A stretch of DNA of 64,000 nucleotides from Pseudomonadota bacterium (GTDB lineage: Bacteria > Pseudomonadota > Gammaproteobacteria > Steroidobacterales > JBCBZW01), in the NCBI GenBank assembly GCA_039193195.1, contig JBCCWS010000032.1, positions 1 to 64,000 on the forward strand, written 5' to 3'. The notes beneath the pieces are model-generated. The model made no database searches, was not told where the DNA came from, and was given only the letters and a program-made list of their open reading frames with translations. Shown piece by piece: positions 7,966 through 16,559 of this stretch. Made by a program: the position numbers and the translations under genes. Numbering within the stretch: the stretch's first letter is position 1; each line of letters starts with the position of its first letter.

Positions 7966-9678
7966 ATGCGCTATGTGGACTTCGTGACCGTCACGGCGAC
8001 TGGCGTCAAGGTCCCGAGAAAGGAACTAGAGCCGCTAGGCATCTTCAACTCTTCCGTGTGCTGGGGAGTCTGGGTGGCTGCCTGGCGTGAATCGGACGAG
8101 AACCAGCGGACGCCCCACCTCGTCATCTCTCCGTTCGAACCGGAGTGCTGGACGAGGCTCATTCGAGTGGAGCTTCAGCTGCATGAGCGCCCGGGGGTGA
8201 TCGCTGATGCGTGCAGAGTGCTGAAACAGCAAAACTTCAACATCCTTAGCATCGACGGTACGCCCGTTGGCCACTACTACGGAACTGTGAACATCATTGG
8301 GGAGGCACTTAGTCTGCGCGAGGTCGGTAATCTCCCATTCGCAAGCCCATCCCCCACCAGCCCGGAGCTTCGCAAGTACGTGCACGAAGTCCTGGCACCC
8401 GAGACGCTGAGATACTGCGAGGTGCTTCAGCAGGCCCTCGAGCGGGAAGACGAGGTGCTTACGGAGCAGGGCTGTCCGCTGCTGCATCCACCCTTCAGGG
8501 AGCTCTGGAGGGGGGCAACAGAGCGCAAGCTTCCTAAGAAGTTCGAGAGCTTCGCGAAGTACGGAACGCTCTATAGCGTCGATCAGCTCCCTGGCGATCT
8601 ACGGCAGTTAGGACAGGAGCAAGCGACGCAACCGATTCATATCCGTTGGCTGCAGAACCTAGCCTTCTACCGAATTCTCAATCAACCCAACTACGGACCT
8701 CTGCGCTACCAGTTTGACGGTAGCAACCAGAAGCTAAATCTGGTCTCTTCGACCAGCTTCGACCATCCATTCTGGCTGACCAGAGACGAACGTACCGCCG
8801 GGATCGAACTGCCCAGAAAGACCATCGCGTGCTTCGACTCGGACGAGAAGTTCTTGCGTTTGCACCTGTCCGATCTCGATGTGCCGCGAAAGTCGCTGGA
8901 GATCCAAATTCCCTACAGAACGCATGGGAGCACATCTCTGGGACTGCAGCATGAGTTGGCGAAGGGGCTTTGGGACGCGGGCTTTCATATCCGAGCTCTA
9001 ACGAAGACGGTGAAGGCGATTTCCCAGCAAGGGGAGGAGGGCAACATACGTATAGCCATCTCGCGCATAGACAGAGGTGAGATAACCTCCCAGGACCCCG
9101 ACCGACTGAAGGCGGCTGTCGAAGACTCCGCCAACAAGATGCAGTTCAACACCCACTGCACCAACACTACCTATCGACGACTGTCTGCGGCCACACTATT
9201 TGTCTCCACGAAACACCAATTCAGGAAGGACCGAAAGTGGGCGTTTGAGAAGCTTGGGAAGCTTGCCGAGCAGGAGGGCATAAAGCTCGTCTATGGAGAT
9301 CTCGATGAGTTTACGACGGAGGACTACGAGCAAGCGGAAGCACTCGGATCGGATCTCACACGCAGGGCGATTCAACGCATCAAGGAATGCGACGCCTTTA
9401 TTGTTGTGTTGCCGCAGACTGAGGGTGAGGACGAGCGGGATCTTCAGTGGCTTCTGTTTGAACTCGGATGCGCAGCGGCACGGGACATTCCGCGCGCTAT
9501 CTGCGTAGAAGACTCCCATTCCAGCGAGTTGTGGAAGCGGCTTCGTGTCTTTCGAGGTGATTATGTGCTTACCTTTTCGAGTAAGGGAGGCGATGCGGCA
9601 ATCACCAGCGCTCTGACACCTGCCATCAAGCAAATTGCGGGTCAGGTCAGTGGCACACCCTGGACCACCTCGGTGTAG
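7966..9678 (+). CDS. ACT-domain protein with C-terminal TIR-like effector domain
   Basis: The ATG at 7966 follows AAGGAG with 9 bases of spacing, giving 570 residues. Around residues 65-120 is an ACT-like segment (ERPGVIADACRVLKQQNFNI), the ligand-binding fold of amino-acid-regulated enzymes. A second ACT-like stretch may lie near 310-370 (ELAKGLWDAGFHIRALT). From about residue 409 the protein looks like a TIR or nucleotide-deoxyribosyltransferase-like domain: a strand ATLFVSTKH, then CDAFIVVLP, then LLFELGCAAA, in which E499 occupies the position of the catalytic Glu of NAD-cleaving TIR domains. I infer a ligand sensor coupled to an NAD- or nucleotide-consuming effector. It is a single gene without obvious partners and looks less GC-rich than its neighbours. 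The domain match is by motif only. Confidence 0.6.
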   Translation: MRYVDFVTVTATGVKVPRKELEPLGIFNSSVCWGVWVAAWRESDENQRTPHLVISPFEPECWTRLIRVELQLHERPGVIADACRVLKQQNFNILSIDGTPVGHYYGTVNIIGEALSLREVGNLPFASPSPTSPELRKYVHEVLAPETLRYCEVLQQALEREDEVLTEQGCPLLHPPFRELWRGATERKLPKKFESFAKYGTLYSVDQLPGDLRQLGQEQATQPIHIRWLQNLAFYRILNQPNYGPLRYQFDGSNQKLNLVSSTSFDHPFWLTRDERTAGIELPRKTIACFDSDEKFLRLHLSDLDVPRKSLEIQIPYRTHGSTSLGLQHELAKGLWDAGFHIRALTKTVKAISQQGEEGNIRIAISRIDRGEITSQDPDRLKAAVEDSANKMQFNTHCTNTTYRRLSAATLFVSTKHQFRKDRKWAFEKLGKLAEQEGIKLVYGDLDEFTTEDYEQAEALGSDLTRRAIQRIKECDAFIVVLPQTEGEDERDLQWLLFELGCAAARDIPRAICVEDSHSSELWKRLRVFRGDYVLTFSSKGGDAAITSALTPAIKQIAGQVSGTPWTTSV

Positions 9679-9933
9679 TTGATAGGCAATCGGGAACAGT
9701 GGTTGTCGGCGCCCGCGGGTCATGAGGCGCGTGTGCGCGTACCCGTAGCCTGGTCGTCGGCCTCGTTGGCGGGACGCGTGGAGGAAGGTTTCGTGCTAGG
9801 CGCGCACGGGTTTGTCCGCAAGCGCCACTTGGAATGGCGAAAGTGCTTGGTTAGGAGCACCACTCACGCGTGGCTGCCTCCACGACGTGTTTGCACATCG
9901 TATCGCGGCCGACCTCGCCCGCCCGATCGCCCT

Positions 9934-11826
9934 CTACAGGTACTCTTCAAACCACTGCACGATCGCCACGTCAGAGGTCACTCGATTCTCCACCTTGCCC
10001 CAGCCGTGCCCCTCGTCGGGGAACAGGACGTACCGCACGGGCACGTCGCGTGCTTCCAGGCTCTCTACCACCTGTTCGGCCTCCACCACGGGTACGTTGG
10101 TGTCGTTAGCGCCGTGGAGGACGATCGTCGGCGTGGTGATCCGGTCGACGTGGTGAATGGGGGACAAGCGACGCAGCATGTCCGCTTCGGTCACCGGATC
10201 GCCGTACTCGATGGTCGAAATTGCAGCCATCCACGGCTCGGTTTGGGCGAAGAAAGTCTCGAAGTTGACCACTCCGAAGAGGTTGGCGCCGGCGGCGAAC
10301 ATGTCGGGGTACTCGGTGATAGCGGCCATCACCATATAGCCTCCATAGCTGCCCCCCATGATGCCCAGGCGCTCGGGGTCTGCGTAGCCGGCGTCGGTCA
10401 CGAAGGTGACGGTCGATTCGATGTCCTTGATGCCGTTGACCCGTAGGGCACCGTTGTCGAGGTTGACGAAGGTCTTGCCAAAGCCGGAGGAGCCGCGAAC
10501 GTTGGGGGCGAACACGGCGATGCCGCGGCTCAGGAGCGCCTGGTAGGTGGCACGGAAGCGGGGCCGCTCCTGACCCTCTGGGCCGCCGTGGAAGCTGAGT
10601 ACCATCGGTCCCGGCGCCGTTCGGTCCGCGGGCAGGTATAGCCAACCACTCAGGGTCAGCCCGTCGTGGGCGGTGTAGCGCTCGAAGCGCGGCGTGACCA
10701 AGCGCTCGAGCGACACGCCGTCGTGGGGCGTACGCGAGATCTTGGTGAAGGTGCCGCTTTGCGTGTCGAGGCGCCAGACATCGCTTGGCGTAGTTGAGCC
10801 AGAGACCGTGAACAGGGCCTGGTTGCCATCGGCCGAGGCTTGGGGGGAACCGGTGATTTCCGCGGGCAGCGTCGGCCCGGGGCTCAGCTGCCCATCCTCG
10901 ATCGCAAAATAGGCCAGCTCGCTGCGGCCGCCGACGTTCCAGTTCAGCAGCAGGCGGCCGTCGCCCAGGTCCTCGATACCCGCCAGCTCCGCATCATCGC
11001 GTGCGGCCAGAATCTGCAGCTCGCCCGCAACGTCGTCGACGATGGTGATGCGCGCGAGGGCCAGCATCTCGCGGTCGACATTGGTGGCGAACACGATCGT
11101 TTGGTCGTCAAGGAATAAGGCCTCCTCGGAGATGGCTACTCCTTCGTGGGCGGTTAGCAGTTGTTCCTGGCCGCCGTCGATATCGGCCAGGTACAAATCG
11201 GTGTTGCCGCGACTGACCATGCGCCAAACCAACGCGTGCTGATTGTTCGGTGACAGGGAGCACACGTCGATACCCTGGTTCTTGACGATCAGACGGTTCT
11301 GGCCAGTTTGCGTGTCGTGCAGCCAGCAGTCCATGCCGTTGTTGCTCGCGGCGCTGCTGGAGTAGCTCACATAGCGCCCGTCGTCGCTCCAGGCCACAAG
11401 CCAGTTGTTCACGTCGCCGCCGGCGGTGATCAGGCGTTGCTCGCCGCCATCTGCTGGCATCAGGTAGATCTGTCGGTTCAAGCCGCCGCCGGGAGCGACG
11501 TCGAGTGCCAGCAGATCGGCGGTTGGGGACCACGCCACGCCGTTGATCTGATCGTCCGACGTCGTGAGCTGGCGGAGGCCGCCGTTCTCGGCGATCCAGA
11601 CGTTCGGCACCCCGGAGGCGTTGGTAACGAAAGCGATGCGATCGGCCAGCGGGGAAAACACGCCACCGCCCGAGTAGCCGATCGCGCCCATGCGCGATAC
11701 CTGTTCGAGGAGGCTGTCGACGGGGGGCGCCGACTCCGTACCGTCCGGTGGGTTGGTCGGCGCGCACGCCGAGAGCAGCAGCAGTGCCCCGATGGACGCT
11801 AGGGAGGTCAGCGTGAGTCGGCTCAT
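9934..11826 (-). CDS. S9 family peptidase lipoprotein (prolyl oligopeptidase/DPP-IV-like)
   Basis: The 630-residue product starts at the ATG at 11826, which has GGAG 9 bases upstream; longer starts lack this. The N-terminus is a lipoprotein signal with lipobox LLSAC, so the enzyme is probably anchored in the envelope. Residues ~60-380 carry WD40/TolB-like propeller blades, and the C-terminal ~250 residues form the alpha/beta-hydrolase catalytic domain with Ser in GGSYGGY (S493), Asp in HGANDTN (D575) and His in DEGHGWG (H607). Such enzymes remove dipeptides or acyl-amino acids from short peptides and typically serve peptide scavenging. The triad is complete. It is divergent from the B12-region genes. 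Confidence 0.88.
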   Translation of the reverse strand: MSRLTLTSLASIGALLLLSACAPTNPPDGTESAPPVDSLLEQVSRMGAIGYSGGGVFSPLADRIAFVTNASGVPNVWIAENGGLRQLTTSDDQINGVAWSPTADLLALDVAPGGGLNRQIYLMPADGGEQRLITAGGDVNNWLVAWSDDGRYVSYSSSAASNNGMDCWLHDTQTGQNRLIVKNQGIDVCSLSPNNQHALVWRMVSRGNTDLYLADIDGGQEQLLTAHEGVAISEEALFLDDQTIVFATNVDREMLALARITIVDDVAGELQILAARDDAELAGIEDLGDGRLLLNWNVGGRSELAYFAIEDGQLSPGPTLPAEITGSPQASADGNQALFTVSGSTTPSDVWRLDTQSGTFTKISRTPHDGVSLERLVTPRFERYTAHDGLTLSGWLYLPADRTAPGPMVLSFHGGPEGQERPRFRATYQALLSRGIAVFAPNVRGSSGFGKTFVNLDNGALRVNGIKDIESTVTFVTDAGYADPERLGIMGGSYGGYMVMAAITEYPDMFAAGANLFGVVNFETFFAQTEPWMAAISTIEYGDPVTEADMLRRLSPIHHVDRITTPTIVLHGANDTNVPVVEAEQVVESLEARDVPVRYVLFPDEGHGWGKVENRVTSDVAIVQWFEEYL

Positions 11827-11979
11827 GGGCATTGGCTCCGCGGTGGGTGTGAGGATCAGATGGTGAGCAGCCTCGTCGTCGGGCGGCTTGAGGTCAATCC
11901 GATAGTCGTGCATTGCTGGCGGCTAGCTGGGCGCTGGCGAACAGGCATCGCGCCCTTGCCAAAGCTTCGTAGGGGTGAA

Positions 11980-12005
11980 CAAGGGTAGCAAGTCGACTAC
12001 CCTTG
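11980..12005. promoter_or_regulatory. 9-bp perfect inverted repeat in the divergent spacer
   Basis: CAAGGGTAG and CTACCCTTG are perfect complements separated by eight bases, located between the S9 peptidase gene and the rightward B12-region genes. No T-run follows, so it is not a terminator. It could be an operator or a 5' leader hairpin of the gene starting near 12083. I see no B12-box here. Confidence 0.35.
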
Positions 12006-12082
12006 GGAGGCAGTCTACAACGGGCCCGCCTCCAGGCCAGCTGTCCCGCTCGAATCGTCGCGCCACAAAGAGCTCGCGTTGC

Positions 12083-12451
12083 ATGAAGCACTCCGTCGTT
12101 TTCATCGCCACCCTCATCCACCGGCTGCCCCGTCCCTTCGCCATGTCGCCCGTCGGCACTCTCGCGCTGCACAGGGGCGCCCACGGACCCAAGCCGCTCG
12201 CCTGGCCGGTGCCGCTGGTCCCGCTCACGATCGCCGCACTCATTTTCGGGTTCTACGATCTCAGGGGCATGATCTGCGCCTTCGGCGGCTTCGCCCTCGC
12301 CACCTCCGCTGGGTGCCGGCTTCTACGCGCGCTAGGCCTCGCCGCCCGTCACGGTGCTGGCGCTTTGCTTGGCGCGGCTTTCAGCCTGCTGCTCCTTGGG
12401 CTCCAGAGGTTTCTCGAACGCGGCGAGCACGACAAGGCCGTGCTCGCTTGA
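12083..12451 (+). CDS. Small hypothetical membrane protein before the BtuF-like gene
   Basis: The predicted 122-residue protein has two or three hydrophobic stretches (for example PLVPLTIAALIFGFY and GAGALLGAAFSLLLLGL) and no recognised family. Its stop codon TGA overlaps the TTG start of the next gene in the sequence TTGA, which suggests translational coupling and is the best evidence that the frame is real. The start at 12083 has only a weak ribosome binding site, and codons before it are low-complexity. If real, it may serve in cobamide uptake together with its downstream neighbours; this is guesswork from position. Confidence 0.45.
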   Translation: MKHSVVFIATLIHRLPRPFAMSPVGTLALHRGAHGPKPLAWPVPLVPLTIAALIFGFYDLRGMICAFGGFALATSAGCRLLRALGLAARHGAGALLGAAFSLLLLGLQRFLERGEHDKAVLA

Positions 12452-13380
12452 GAATCGTCACGCTGCTACCGAGCGCCACGGAGATCGTGTGCGCCCTTGG
12501 CTTGCGCGAGCAGCTTGTCGGCGTATCCCACAGCTGCGACTTCCCAGCGGACGTCGCCGAGCTGGCCGTGATGACCAGCACACGCGTGCCGGTGCAGAGG
12601 CCGAGTGATGAGATCGACAGCTTCGTGCGCGATCACCTGGGTGAGGGCAACGATGCGCTGTACGACCTTCACGCGGATAGGCTCGCGGCGGCGGCGCCGG
12701 ACGTAATCGTCTCTCAGGCGCTGTGCGACGTTTGCGCCGTGTCCACGGGCGATGTTGCGAGCACGATTGCCGCACTGCCGACCTCGCCCGTGTTGATCGA
12801 TTTGAACCCGCAGACCCTCGACGATGTCTTCGCGGATATCGAGCGAGTGGGGCAGAGCGTGGGTCGGGCCGCGCAAGCCGCTGAGCTGGTATCGAGCCTG
12901 CGATCGCGCAAGGAGGCTGTGGTTCGGCGCACGAAGGGCATCCCGGAGGTGGAGCGCCCGCGGGTCGCTTTCCTGGAATGGCTGCTTCCGCCATTCAGCG
13001 CAGGACACTGGATGCCGGAGCTACTGCGCGCTGCCGGCGCCGTCGACGTGCTCGGCCGTGTCGGCGAGCCATCCGCGACGGTCACCTGGGAGGCGGTCGC
13101 GGGCGCTGAGGCGGACGTGCTCTTCGTCGCTTGCTGTGGCTTCGATATCGAGCGGACTCGTGAGGATGTCGACCGCGTGCGCGACCTCAGCGCTTGGCGA
13201 GGGTTGCCTGCGGTCGAACAGGGGCGGGTGTACCTGGCGGACGGCGGCGCGTACTTCTCGAGCCCGGGTCCACGATTGATCGACGGCTTGGAGCTGCTAG
13301 CGCACGCACTGCATCCCCGCGTCCACCCGCAACCTAATGCGGGCATCCGCCCGGCCGTCGTCGACGGCCTGTCAGCCTGA
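12448..13380 (+). CDS. BtuF-like cobalamin-binding protein (ABC substrate-binding fold)
   Basis: The 310-residue protein begins RIVTLLPSATEIVCALG, the conserved opening of cobalamin/Fe3+ periplasmic-binding proteins of the BtuF/TroA-like class. It continues with GVSHSCDFP and a typical second lobe (WMPELLRAAGAVDVLG, VLFVACCGFDIERT). The TTG at 12448 overlaps the preceding stop. No signal peptide is visible, so it may stay in the cytoplasm; signal-less members of this class are common next to B12-salvage genes. It lies seven bases before a DUF71 gene and about 1.1 kb before a cobalamin riboswitch and TonB receptor, which strongly supports a role in B12 uptake or salvage. The binding ligand is inferred from family and context. 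Confidence 0.78.
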   Translation: MRIVTLLPSATEIVCALGLREQLVGVSHSCDFPADVAELAVMTSTRVPVQRPSDEIDSFVRDHLGEGNDALYDLHADRLAAAAPDVIVSQALCDVCAVSTGDVASTIAALPTSPVLIDLNPQTLDDVFADIERVGQSVGRAAQAAELVSSLRSRKEAVVRRTKGIPEVERPRVAFLEWLLPPFSAGHWMPELLRAAGAVDVLGRVGEPSATVTWEAVAGAEADVLFVACCGFDIERTREDVDRVRDLSAWRGLPAVEQGRVYLADGGAYFSSPGPRLIDGLELLAHALHPRVHPQPNAGIRPAVVDGLSA

Positions 13381-13386
13381 GAGCGA

Positions 13387-14085
13387 ATGACCGCCCAGAG
13401 ACCGGCAATTCGCCGCGTGTTGCTCTCGTGGAGTAGCGGCAAGGACTCCGCCTGGTGCCTGCACGTGCTCCGCCAGCGCAGCGATGTCGAGGTGGTCGGC
13501 CTGCTCACCACCATCGACGAGGCTGCCGACCGCGTCGCAATGCACGCCGTGCGTCGCGAGCTGCTCGAGCGCCAGGCCGATGCGGTGGGCCTGGCGTTGA
13601 TCACGGCAGAGCTCCCCTGGCCGTGCCCGAACGCCGACTATGAACGGTTGGTTGGGCAGGCGATCGCCGAGGCGCGGTCGCGGTTCGCGGTCGATACCGT
13701 GGCCTTCGGCGACCTCTACCTAGAAGACATCCGGCGCTATCGCGAGCAGCAGCTCGGCCGCTTGGGTGTCGAGACCTGCTACCCGCTGTGGCAGCAGCCT
13801 ACCGCCATGCTCGCCCAGCAGATGGTCGCGGGTGGACTCCGTGCGGTGATCACCTGCGTGGATCCGAAGCGTTGTTCGAGTGTCTTGGCAGGGCGCGAAT
13901 TCGATCCCACCTTGCTCGCGGAGCTACCGCCGAGCGTCGACCCCTGCGGAGAGAACGGCGAGTTCCACACGTTCGCCTTCGACTCACCGGACTTCGAGCG
14001 TCCAATCGATGTAAAGGTGGGAACTCAAACAGAACGTGATGGCTTTGTCTTCGCCGATCTCACGCCGATCACCACTGGTAGATGA
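13387..14085 (+). CDS. DUF71/COG2102 PP-loop ATPase, probable B12-salvage member
   Basis: This 232-residue protein carries the N-type PP-loop SWSSGKDSAW, a central GDLYLEDIRRYRE, and the family signature CGENGEFHTFAFD near the C-terminus. The family includes eukaryotic and archaeal diphthine-ammonia ligase, but bacteria lack diphthamide. Comparative genomics has linked a bacterial branch to cobalamin salvage (amide chemistry on corrinoids). The location between a BtuF-like gene and a cobalamin riboswitch fits that branch. It would adenylate a carboxylate or catalyse a related amide reaction in the cytoplasm. The motifs are intact. The reaction is inferred from genomic association; automated labels of diphthine-ammonia ligase would be misleading. 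Confidence 0.8.
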   Translation: MTAQRPAIRRVLLSWSSGKDSAWCLHVLRQRSDVEVVGLLTTIDEAADRVAMHAVRRELLERQADAVGLALITAELPWPCPNADYERLVGQAIAEARSRFAVDTVAFGDLYLEDIRRYREQQLGRLGVETCYPLWQQPTAMLAQQMVAGGLRAVITCVDPKRCSSVLAGREFDPTLLAELPPSVDPCGENGEFHTFAFDSPDFERPIDVKVGTQTERDGFVFADLTPITTGR

Positions 14086-14138
14086 GCGGGTGCGAGCCGG
14101 TTTCATTCCCGCTGCCACTCCTGTAAATTTCGCGAAAT

Positions 14139-14330
14139 CGGTGAGCCCCTCGCCACGTGTGGGGGTGAAAAAGGGAATGCGGTGAGAATCCGCAGCTGTC
14201 CTCGCAACTGTTAGCGCGGAGCGAGTTTCCAATAGGCCACTGCGTCGTAGGGCGGGTCCATGAAGGATCTCCCCGGACCTGGGAAGGCGGAGACGAGCGA
14301 TGAGGCGTAAGCCAGGAGACCTGCTACCGA
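14139..14330 (+). promoter_or_regulatory. Cobalamin riboswitch
   Basis: The leader of the downstream TonB receptor contains the conserved cobalamin-element blocks in order: GGGAATGCGGTGAGAATCCG, then GCTGTCCTCGCAACTGT, then GGCCACTG, GGGAAGGCGGAGACG and the B12-box AAGCCAGGAGACCTGC (about 14309-14324). The 215 bases between the aptamer and the TTG start of the receptor would hold the expression platform; I cannot decide between terminator and start-site sequestration. When adenosylcobalamin is abundant it should switch the receptor off. Boundaries are approximate to about 10 bases. Confidence 0.95.
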
Positions 14331-14545
14331 CAATCGCTACTGCGCCGTGAAGCGGGGAGTCTTCGCGGGCCGGTATCCGTTGCAGTGGCGTGCTAGTAGA
14401 GCTGCGATGGAAAGCCCTCCGTGCCCGGAAGTATCGATCCGTCGTTGACCCGCGTGCCTCTGCACGCCTGCGGTCAACGCCGTCGATCCGGTAGCGACGC
14501 GACCCCTTCGGCAGCTTTAGAGTCTCATCTGCCAAGGAAAGTACG

Positions 14546-16501
14546 TTGCCATTCTCAAGGATTTCCGGGGACCTCGCCTCCCTGTGGCTCGCATTGGGCC
14601 TGCTTATCGCCCCCTCACTTCCTGTCCAGGCTCAAGAAGCCTCTATCGAGGAGATCGATGAAGAGCTGATCGTGATCGGCTCGCGCCTGCCGACCCAGCA
14701 GTACAAGCTTGGGAACGTGGTCACTACTCTCGATGAGGCGGCTATCGACAGCGTTGGCGTGCAGTTCGCCGCGGACCTGTTCCGTTTCGTACCCGGTGTA
14801 GCCGTTAGCCGAACCGGTGGCTTCGGTGGGCTCGCGCAGCTTCGCCTGCGCGGTGCCGAGGGTAACCACGTGCTGGTGCTGGTCGACGGCATCGACGTGT
14901 CGGCCGCCGGCAGCGGTGAGTTCGATTTCTCTTCCCTGCTGTCCGGGGATTTGCAGCGCATCCAAGTGCTGCGTGGGCCCCAGTCCGGGCTGTATGGCTC
15001 CAACTCCCTCGCCGGCGTGATCAGCATCGAGACGCTGGACCCAGAGGACGGCCTGAGCGTAAGCGCCAACTTCGAAGGCGGCGCCAACGACGTTCGCCAG
15101 GGCATGCTCTCTATCAGCGGCGGCAGCGGGCCGTTGCGTGGACGCCTCTCGCTGCTCCAGCGCAACTCGTCTTTCGATCTCTCCGAGGACAACACCCTGG
15201 GCGAGGAAGATGATGACGATGAGAACACCACCGTCAGCGGCAAGCTCTCGTTCATCCCAAGCGATGCATTTCGCCTGGATCTGGTGGGGCGCTTCAACAC
15301 GCGAGACACGCAGACTGACGGCTTCGACTTCAGCGGAGGTCCTCTGCAAGGGCTCGCCGTCGATGACGCCAGCATGGCAAAGACGGAGAACCTGACCCTC
15401 GGCGTGCGAGGCACCTTCCGCGCGTTGGACGGTCGCTCGACCAGCCTAGTCTCCGTTGAGCGTACGGACAGCGAAACGGACGGCGGCACCTTCGGGTCCG
15501 ACTCCGCGCGCACGCGCCTCGCCGTGAGCACGGGGATGGAGTGGGGCGATCTCGGCAACGCCACCCATCGCAGCACCTTCTTCTTCGAGCGCGAGCAGGA
15601 GTCTTTCAAGAACACGGTGCCCTTCGACCCGTCCCAGGAGCCGCGTCAAGACCGCAGCCTGCTTGGCGCAGGGGTGGAGCATCGGATCGATGTCGGCGAG
15701 CGGTTTTTCCTCTCCGGCACCGTGCGTCACGACTGGAACGATGACTTCGACGACCAGCTCACCTGGTCCACGGGGGCGTCCGCCCGCATCCTCGAATCCG
15801 GCACGCGATTCCATGCGAGCTACGGCGTCGGCGTCACCAACCCCACGTTCTTCGAGCAGTTCGGCTTCACTCCCGGCCAGTTCCTGGGCAACCCGGACCT
15901 AAATCCCGAGAAGTCCCAGGGCTGGGATTTCGGCATCGAACAGACCCTGTTGAACGGCGACCTCGTGGCGGACATCACCTACTTCAACGCCGATCTCGAG
16001 GATGAGATTCAGAGCGTGTTTCTCTTCGAACAGGGTCTTTCTTCCGTGGCCAACGATGAGGGCGACAGCGATCGCCAGGGCGTGGAGGTGAGCGTGGCCT
16101 ACCAGCCGCGAAGCGGCACCCTGGTGCGCGCCGCCTACACCTATACGGATGCCACGGACGCGGCGGGCCGCGAGGTTCGCCGGCCCGAGCATACGGCGAG
16201 CCTGCTCGTCGACCAGAGCTTTCTCGATGAGCGCTTTGCGATCGGCGCTAGCGTCGTCCACAACGGCGATCAGCTCGACACGGACTTTCGCAACTTCTTC
16301 GAGACCTTCGTCGCGGAGGCGACTCCCGTGGAGAGCTACACGTTGGTCAACCTCCACGTACGCTTCCAGGTGATCGATAGCCTCCAGGTGTACGCGCGCG
16401 TGGAGAACCTCTTCGATGAGGACTACGAGGAGATCATCAGCTACGCCACGCCGGGCGCGGCAGTGTACGCGGGCTTCCGCTACCGCTTCGCCGGCAACTA
16501 G
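14546..16501 (+). CDS. btuB: TonB-dependent vitamin B12 receptor (BtuB-like)
   Basis: The 651-residue outer-membrane receptor starts with TTG at 14546, supported by AAGGAAA about six bases upstream. A signal peptide (about residues 1-29, ending VQAQ) precedes a TonB-box-like ELIVIGSR and a plug domain with AADLFRFVPGVAV, LRLRGAEGNHVLVLVDGI and VLRGPQSGLYGSNSLAGVI. The C-terminal half is a 22-strand barrel ending AVYAGFRYRF, with the terminal Phe near the end as expected. The cobalamin riboswitch directly upstream identifies the substrate class as cobalamin or another corrinoid. The barrel contains an acidic loop near residue 220 (EEDDDDEN) that may bind calcium, as in the known receptor; this is inference. 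Confidence 0.92.
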   Translation: MPFSRISGDLASLWLALGLLIAPSLPVQAQEASIEEIDEELIVIGSRLPTQQYKLGNVVTTLDEAAIDSVGVQFAADLFRFVPGVAVSRTGGFGGLAQLRLRGAEGNHVLVLVDGIDVSAAGSGEFDFSSLLSGDLQRIQVLRGPQSGLYGSNSLAGVISIETLDPEDGLSVSANFEGGANDVRQGMLSISGGSGPLRGRLSLLQRNSSFDLSEDNTLGEEDDDDENTTVSGKLSFIPSDAFRLDLVGRFNTRDTQTDGFDFSGGPLQGLAVDDASMAKTENLTLGVRGTFRALDGRSTSLVSVERTDSETDGGTFGSDSARTRLAVSTGMEWGDLGNATHRSTFFFEREQESFKNTVPFDPSQEPRQDRSLLGAGVEHRIDVGERFFLSGTVRHDWNDDFDDQLTWSTGASARILESGTRFHASYGVGVTNPTFFEQFGFTPGQFLGNPDLNPEKSQGWDFGIEQTLLNGDLVADITYFNADLEDEIQSVFLFEQGLSSVANDEGDSDRQGVEVSVAYQPRSGTLVRAAYTYTDATDAAGREVRRPEHTASLLVDQSFLDERFAIGASVVHNGDQLDTDFRNFFETFVAEATPVESYTLVNLHVRFQVIDSLQVYARVENLFDEDYEEIISYATPGAAVYAGFRYRFAGN

Positions 16502-16559
16502 CGAAAGTAAGGGTTGGGTGGACCGGGGCACGTGCACGCCGCGCCGGTCCCCTCGAGGT

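Noticed and set aside
9679-10446. Plus-strand frame over the 3' end of the S9 peptidase
   Set aside because: It is an artefact of the opposite strand; the minus-strand frame contains the S9 catalytic triad.
13387-14085. Diphthamide synthesis function for the DUF71 gene
   Set aside because: Diphthamide is made by archaea and eukaryotes; the linkage to BtuF, the riboswitch and BtuB supports the B12 branch instead.
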